Positions 57,922 through 64,000 of a stretch of DNA of 64,000 nucleotides are shown piece after piece. The stretch is taken from contig NAJO01000019.1 of NCBI GenBank assembly GCA_002077065.1, forward strand, positions 496,001 to 560,000, written 5' to 3'. This DNA is from Cryoendolithus antarcticus (lineage: Eukaryota; Ascomycota; Dothideomycetes; Cladosporiales; Cladosporiaceae). Position numbers and translations under genes: made by a program. Each line of letters starts with the position of its first letter. The stretch's first letter is position 1. The notes below the pieces were generated by a model. That model did not search any database, was not told the origin of the DNA, and saw only the letters and a list, made by a program, of their open reading frames with translations.

Positions 57922-58327
57922 TGCTCTGGTATGGAACCTTGTATATGCGAAGTGGTGCTGACCGATGGGGGGTTCTGCTTGTCGAGTGTCGTTTGCGGAG
58001 AAGTGTTGTCGGTGTGTATTCGAGAGGCGAGGAGGTAAAGATACTGGACCTAGGTAGTACCTCCTGTGTGTGCATGTGACATCGACAACATCACATGATG
58101 GCATCGAGCCACCTGTGTGAAGACATGAGGCTCACTGCTATAGCTAGTTCGAGCTTGACTTGCGTGAGGGTCAATTCCAGTAGTGAGCCGCAGACTGCAA
58201 AAAGATAAGGACTGAAGCTCACTGAGTCTAAGGAAAGTAAGTAAAGTGACCTTGCCTTGCCAAATGAGATCCCAGCTTGATAGCGAATTACGTCGTGGCC
58301 ATCACTTGCAAGGGCTCTGCAGCTCAG
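57922..58327. other. Intergenic, no gene seen
   Basis: About 400 bp upstream of the unknown gene; the alternative start at 58104 lies here. Nothing else seen. Confidence 0.45.
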
Positions 58328-58840
58328 CTAGTTGCTATGCCTACTCCTTCGCCCCTGCTTTAACCCCTCCTTCTCATACTCCATGATATCCCTCACCTTA
58401 CTTGCACTCCCACTCTCCGGATCAAACCTATAACCCACCCACTCCTTCGCCAGCCTCTTAGCCAACTCCAACCCAATCACCCTCTCCCCAAAACACAACA
58501 CCTGCGCATCATTACTCAGTACGCTCCTCTCAACACTATAACTATCATGTGCGGTCACAGCCCGGATACCAGGGACCTTGTTCGCCGCGATTGCCACACC
58601 AAGTCCAGTGCCGCAGATCAGTAAGGCGCGGTCTGCTTTGCCGGAGGCTATGAGGCGAGCGGCATCGACGGCGGGATGGGCGTAGGCTGTTTTGTCGGAG
58701 GTGTCTGTGGTGCCGACGTTGATTACTTTTGAGACGAGCTTGTGCGCTTCGAGGTCTTTCTGGATGGCAGCGCGGTAGGAGACGCCGGCTTCGTCGCCGC
58801 CGATGGCGATTACGAGGGGTTTGGCTTCGGGAGCGACCAT
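58328..58840 (-). CDS. RpiB/LacA-family sugar-phosphate isomerase
   Basis: A single-exon protein of 170 residues. [21 protein letters not shown] (N-terminal phosphate-binding region), [47 protein letters not shown] (the CGTGxG anion-hole and active-site Cys) and [15 protein letters not shown] are the RpiB signature blocks. Members interconvert ribose-5-phosphate and ribulose-5-phosphate or related sugar phosphates; fungal ones are tied to erythritol/erythrulose-phosphate use in some species. The tail is basic ([10 protein letters not shown]). ATG 58840 is well placed. Cytosolic; no pathway neighbour is visible. Confidence 0.92.
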   Translation of the reverse strand: MVAPEAKPLVIAIGGDEAGVSYRAAIQKDLEAHKLVSKVINVGTTDTSDKTAYAHPAVDAARLIASGKADRALLICGTGLGVAIAANKVPGIRAVTAHDSYSVERSVLSNDAQVLCFGERVIGLELAKRLAKEWVGYRFDPESGSASKVRDIMEYEKEGLKQGRRSRHSN

Positions 58841-60256
58841 GATTGTAGTTGTGGAATGGTTCTTGATTATTGTCTTGTGCTGGCTCTTCTACTCTGATGC
58901 GGCCAATGGTTCAGCTAGGGAGGCTGGCGATCGATCAATGAGACACTGGTGGTGTCGTTTGGTCTCAAATTAAAGCTATATGCTGGAGAACACATTTTGT
59001 TGGCGATGATGTATCCATGTAGTTCGTGCCCACCGGCAAAATGTAAGGTCGATGTGGAGTTTGCGGATTTGCCCGTTACGGCAGGCCGGATTCACACATC
59101 GCAAAGCAATGGGCGACGACAGCTCTGCGATGAACAGCCCCCGACAACATCGCAACGATGGACCCATCGTAGCAAGACGTGCTTCAGGTTACGCGACCAT
59201 ACTCGGTGCGGTATTCTCGTGCTCGCCCCTTCGTCCGAGCCGGCGTGCAAACAGCATCGCCGCAGGGGTGCCTAGGCTTTGCCCTGTCCTGATAACCGCA
59301 CATCTTCGAATGTCGGTCGTACTTTGCGCCGCGTAGAGAAGCAAAGAGAAGGAGCGGAGACGCCGTCGGTGAAGGCTGACGACAACAGGAGCGTATTACA
59401 AAACTCGCTGTGCATGACTCAAACATACGAACCGCCGCTGCATTACGGCCATAGCCTGGGCCTGCGGAGCCACAGACAACCATCTCGCTGGATGCAGTGC
59501 ACCGGCGTTTGCACATGTCACGCTCTCGTGGCGTCAACGGCGCACACTCAATCTGCCCGCGTGCTATAACGGGGTATCTAGTAGGCACCCCAGAAGTATC
59601 CTCAAGCCACGGCCCGTCCGCGTGAAGTGGAGGGGAAGAACACTCAGCAAGCCAAACTGCGATGGTAGAGCGATTTGGAATGGTTTGCTGAACGCGAATG
59701 CATTTCCCTTCGCATGGCAACTCGCGGAGAACGTAGGTCGATCTCCCCCAACGGGCACACGACAATGACATCGGCACCGTTGCGACATGTGCAAGAGGAA
59801 GATCATCTCGCGTGCCCGGGCAGGTTGAAGCCCTATCTCCACGTTAATTTTGTGCCTCGGCGTTTTTTGAGGTCGGATGTCAAGGTCGACGCAGGAGATG
59901 ACCTGCAGCCAGATCGGGCCATGTCGGAACCCTCCCGACGCCTCCATTGTTTGCAGACGATCTTATTGCCAGCATTTTGCGATAGACGGCAACAGTAGTT
60001 ACGTCTTCCCCATGTTTGCCATTCTTAGGTCCCCTCCAGACCCCGTCTTGATGTGCATCCTAGCTCCTCGGGTCAAGCCGGGGGTGGGGCTTGCTCTCCA
60101 GCCTGGCACACCACCCAGACGTCCTGACTTGTAGCCAGTAGCACCGAACTGTAGCAAATACATCATACTTCCATGTGCGCCGAAAGTTATTCGCGTCGGT
60201 GATGTCGTCTTGCATGCCGAACACCACATAGCAACGCCCTTGACCGCGCCGCGAGC
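58841..60256. other. Intergenic, no gene seen
   Basis: About 1.4 kb between divergent genes (RpiB and the Zn2Cys6 regulator). Several chance open frames, none with domain character. A long promoter region is common for regulator genes. Confidence 0.45.
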
Positions 60257-63200
60257 ATGGCGGAATCGCATCTTGCTGCTCCGGCTGGCGCGAGCACGCT
60301 GGAGATGAATGGCGTTATGGGCACGGCTGCGCCTAGCAGCCAGATACCGGGTACATACAGCTCTCGCACCTGGGAAGCGTCGCGAGTGCGAAGGCTGATT
60401 AGAGTGATCGCATAGGCCACCCGAGCTTTAGGAGACAGCGCGCATCGAGAGCTTGCGAGGTATGGTGAATGCGGTGACATGTGACCGAGCAATGCTGACT
60501 GAAGCTGCAGACTTGTCATGCTCGGAAGGTATACCTCCACCATAGATTGCATACAAAGCTGTAGGATAGGATCACTCACATGATGGAAAGGTCCGATGCG
60601 ACGCCGCAAGCCTTGGAGTGCCATGCACGAATTGTGTGGCTTTCTCAATCGAATGCAAGATCCCCACACCGAAGAGGAAGAAGACCGCAGGCGGCAAGAA
60701 AGAGTCGAGCAGGTATGTACATGCGGCGGCATAGCGAATGGACGTCCCGAGAACCCTCAGCTCACATACCCTCTTCCATAGTGAGCGACGCGAGTCCTAC
60801 GCCGAGAACGATGACCGATCCCCATCCGCCCCTCAATCGGGCACACTACCTACGTCCATACCCGCAGCACGACCTCGTGATCTGCCCGACACGATTGGCT
60901 CGAACTCACAAGCCGGTATGCCCGAGACCGAGCTCAGCGACACCTACGCAGACCAGCAACGCCTTCACAACGGTACCTGGGCACAATACATGAAGCCCAA
61001 GTTCGCGCGTGCACCGATCAAGGAAGCAGGTCGCGTGGCCTACCTGGGCGAATCCTCGAATCTGTCCCTGCTCGTCCAGGATCAGAATGGCGCAACAGAT
61101 GTGGTCCACTATCCGTTGCCGGAGAATGTCCGAGGCGCAAGAGCACGTGCGAACGAACTGGATAATGTCGAGATTGACATCCTCCACCAACGCGGCGCCT
61201 TCCTACTGCCTCCTCGCGCACTGTGCGATGAGCTGGTGGACGCATACTTTCAATGGATCGCGCCCATCTGCCCTGTCATCAATCGCTCAAAGTTTATGCG
61301 ACGATATCGGGACGCTAAGAACCCTCCAAGTTTGCTACTGCTTCAGGCGATCCTACTCGCGGGTAGTAGAGTGTGCTCAAACCCTCAGCTGATGGATGCG
61401 AACGGGAGCACGACACCAGCTGCTATGACGTTCTATAAACGAGCTAAGGCGCTCTACGATGCGAACTACGAAGATGACCGGGTCACGATTGTGCAAGCAC
61501 TCATTCTAATGGGGTGGTATTGGGAGGGTCCGGAAGGCAAATCACGTCCAAGCTAACTTTTAGCGGCTGCGGGTATACTGACTCTTTCGCAGGTAAGGCT
61601 ACCTGGAACGAACTCACGACTACGCTTCAATCTGACATCGCTGCAGATGTCACGAAAAACGTGTTCTACTGGAGTCGAGTTGCAGTCATTGTGGCGCAAG
61701 GGTCGGGCATGCATCGAAGGTGAGTCGGGATGAGTTTCATTGAATATGCTTAATGGGTGGGCTTTGCGTGGAGTTCAGTCTGTTGCCGTGCTCTTCTACC
61801 TGCGAGTCAGAAGTGCCGCGTTTGCAGTGGAGCTGTCAATGTCCGATAGGCAGAGACCTCCATACCATCTGCATAACAAAGCTGACACAATATGCAGTGT
61901 GGAAGGATCACAACTAAGTCAAGCCGACAAACGACTCTGGAAACGAATATGGTGGACTCTGTTCACTCGCGATCGATCAGTGGCCGTAGCGCTCGGACGA
62001 CCCGTGACGATCAACATCGAGGACTCCGACGTAGAGATGGTGTCGGAAGACGACTTCTACGACGACGAACCGGATCGACCAGCAGAGTATGCTCCAAATC
62101 CCATACATGTGCAGTTCTTCATCAACTACGTCAAGCTATGCGAAATCATGGGCTTGGTACTTTCACAACAGTACTCTGTAGCATCGAAAATGCGGCGGAA
62201 TAATGCATTGGACCTCACACACAGCGACATGGCACTCGCAGACTGGCTGCAGAACTGCCCACCTGAGGTGCGGTGGGAACAGCAGCGGCATCACTTTTGG
62301 TCGGCGTTACTGCACTCCAATTATTAGTAAGAGTAGCTGTACTGCAGCCGTCAAGCAAGCCACTGACATGTCGTAGCACCACACTTTGCTTACTGCATCG
62401 CGCACACATGCCACCTGCTGGTTCAGAAGCTTCTGCGCGGCAAAATGGGTTTGCTGATGAGACTGCATACCCATCTCGAACGATTGCGTATCAAGCGGCC
62501 GCGATGATCACTGCGATCGTTGAGACACTGACACAGCATGACCAGATTCGATATACACCGGCGTTCATGTAAGACTATTTCGATACATTGTGGAAGATGC
62601 ACACCACTGACAGCATCACAGTGTCTATAGCCTCTTCTCCGCACTGATCATGCACGTCTATCAGATGCGCTCATCGAATCAGTCGATCGTGTCACTGACA
62701 CAGCAGCGGACAACGATATGCATGAACGCACTGAAGGACGTTTCAAAAGTGTGGCTCGTCGCAAAGATGGTGCACACGCTGTTCGAATCAATCTTGGGCA
62801 ATAAGATGCTCGAGGAAAGACTTCAGCGAGCTCCTGGCCGTCAGCATGGCAAGGTCAAGCGAAATGGGCACAGCAGATCCCATACGAAAGACATCACTCC
62901 AGCAGAGCCGGCAGAACCGCAGAAGCGCAAATTTGACGACATGGAGCTTGGCTACACCAACGGTCCGCCCGCACCGCAGATGTCGTACGAGCGCTCGCGC
63001 CCACAGTCGCCAGCAATCACTCCATCGCGGGAGCTGCCGCCACAATCGCAGCCCCAACAGCAGCAGCAACACCTTCCTGCACTCTCAGCCGCGCCACCTC
63101 AAGCGCCACCTTTGAAAGCGAATGATGCCTTCATGGGCGCCTCTCGAAGTAACACCCGGCCAACAACGCCCTTCAATGGCTTCTACCCCGGCACGCCCCC

Positions 63201-63678
63201 AGATCTCTTCCTGCATACTCGGAACTCGCCCAAGCTGTCCGAAGATCTGTGGCAGAATTACCAACCCGACCAACTCTTCCCGCCTGAAGCCAATGGCATG
63301 TTCCCTCTGCTCTCCCCACAGGGCATCCTGGATCCTGCGCTTCGATCAGTACCGCAGCACTTCGCGCCGCAGATGCAGCAGCAGCCGCCACATTCGCAAT
63401 CATTACCCTTGCAGCAGCAACAGCATCAGCCGCCACCTATGGCTCCGATGACGTATCCCAATGATCCGAATACGTGGGCGCATATGCCCAATATGAGCGC
63501 AAGCGGGGCTGGGAGGGGTATGGAGAGTGACCAGTGGAGCAATGCAAGTAGTGGGAACGGCTTTGGCGGGAGTGTTGTGCCTACTACGTTGAATGTTGGG
63601 GATTGGTTTGAATTCTTTGGCATTCCGAACGGGAGTTCGCTGGATGCGCTGGGTGGTGGCGCTGGAAGCTACGGCTGA
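60257..63678 (+). CDS. Zn2Cys6 fungal-specific transcription factor, CTF1/FarA-FarB-like, 9 exons
   Basis: Exons 60257-60350, 60416-60459, 60511-60528, 60591-60712, 60782-61536, 61647-61719, 61898-62326, 62377-62568 and 62622-63678 give 927 residues. The Zn2Cys6 cluster (ACETCHARKVRCD then VPCTNCVAFSIEC) is spread over exons 2, 3 and 4; exon 3 is 18 nt. The fungal transcription factor middle domain follows (YFQWIAPICPVINRSKF, RAKALYDANYEDD, KRLWKRIWWTLFTRDRSVAVALGRP, YYTTLCLLHRAHM). The C-terminus is Gln/Pro/Ser-rich, ending GDWFEFFGIP. CTF1/Far proteins switch on cutinase and fatty-acid breakdown genes; that assignment is from remembered similarity. The 110-nt gap before exon 6 looks like two introns in tandem. 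Cumulative exon lengths stay in phase throughout. Confidence 0.85.
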
Positions 63679-64000
63679 TGAGGCTGATCTCGAGCGCTGA
63701 ATTGCGAGACAGCCTGATCTGGGCTCACGAGATCAACATGGAGAACAGGAATTCGCAGGCAATGGCTATGATGGGCTGCCGTGGACGAACTTCAGGCGCC
63801 GCGAGGCATCAGCCTGCTTCTTAGCTTAGCGAGGCGCAGGAGCGCTGAGGCGTAAAGGGACGATGTGGCAGTCTCGACTTTGGCTTCGCACGACTCAAGC
63901 GCATCATGTGAGGGTATATAATCCTTACACCGTCCGCGTCGTGCTCGTCACGCGCTGTGCCGAACATGTCCATAACTAGACTTCACGCCGCTTTTCCGTC
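63679..64000. other. 3' flank, no gene seen
   Basis: The last 320 bp of the window after the regulator gene. No feature recognised. Confidence 0.5.

Noticed and set aside
59184..60732. Minus-strand open frames of 181-197 codons between the RpiB-type gene and the regulator
   Set aside because: They overlap the well-supported exons of the regulator or empty promoter sequence and show no domain.

Overview
This window is nuclear DNA of a filamentous ascomycete (Pezizomycotina), most likely a Dothideomycete. The evidence is the dense gene packing, the many short spliceosomal introns (about 46-60 nt, GTRNGT donors, CTAAC/CTGAC branch points close to the acceptor), an intron-bearing tRNA-Arg, and families typical of these fungi (GH71 alpha-1,3-glucanase, PHO80-type cyclin, Gpr1/Fun34/YaaH transporter, CTF1/Far-type Zn2Cys6 regulator). 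The exact species cannot be read from the sequence. There is no ribosomal DNA, no CRISPR array and no intact transposon. || Layout. 0-5 kb: a decayed zinc-type alcohol dehydrogenase/enoyl reductase, a tRNA-Arg(CCT) and a 7-exon sugar transporter. 5-16 kb: a PHO80-like cyclin, an epoxide hydrolase, a disordered ascomycete protein, an Mrp51-type mitoribosomal protein with a large coiled insertion, and a RAD51-family repair ATPase. 16-20 kb: a DUF1295-type membrane protein, a small cysteine-rich secreted protein and GAL7. 21-29 kb: three C2H2 zinc-finger genes, all on the minus strand, with a GST gene between the second and third. 31-47 kb: a secreted SGNH esterase, SEH1, ALG7 (divergent from SEH1), a GH71 glucanase, a class II aldolase divergent from an amidase, an acetate-type transporter and an R3H protein. 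46-58 kb: a broken SET-domain gene, a broken unknown gene, queuine tRNA-ribosyltransferase, a GNAT acetyltransferase, DDI1 and an unknown gene with a frameshift. 58-64 kb: an RpiB-type isomerase and a 9-exon Zn2Cys6 transcription factor. || How the genes relate. Most are independent housekeeping or accessory genes, not a biosynthetic cluster. Plausible shared-promoter pairs are SEH1/ALG7, RAD51-like/DUF1295 and aldolase/amidase. Secreted products (GH71, SGNH esterase, small cysteine-rich protein), the sugar and acetate-type transporters and GAL7 suggest a polysaccharide-using lifestyle; this is inference. || Most notable: (i) five loci carry stop codons or a frameshift inside otherwise well-preserved reading frames, suggesting relaxed selection such as in a duplicated or hybrid genome; (ii) a back-to-back double intron with no exon between, 10-nt and 18-nt microexons, GC-AG introns and a start codon split by an intron; (iii) an unannotated-looking 130-residue secreted protein with nine cysteines; (iv) three C2H2 genes sharing an intron within the first finger. 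Exon boundaries were derived by hand from splice signals, frame continuity and family conservation; total lengths divide by three in each multi-exon model given.
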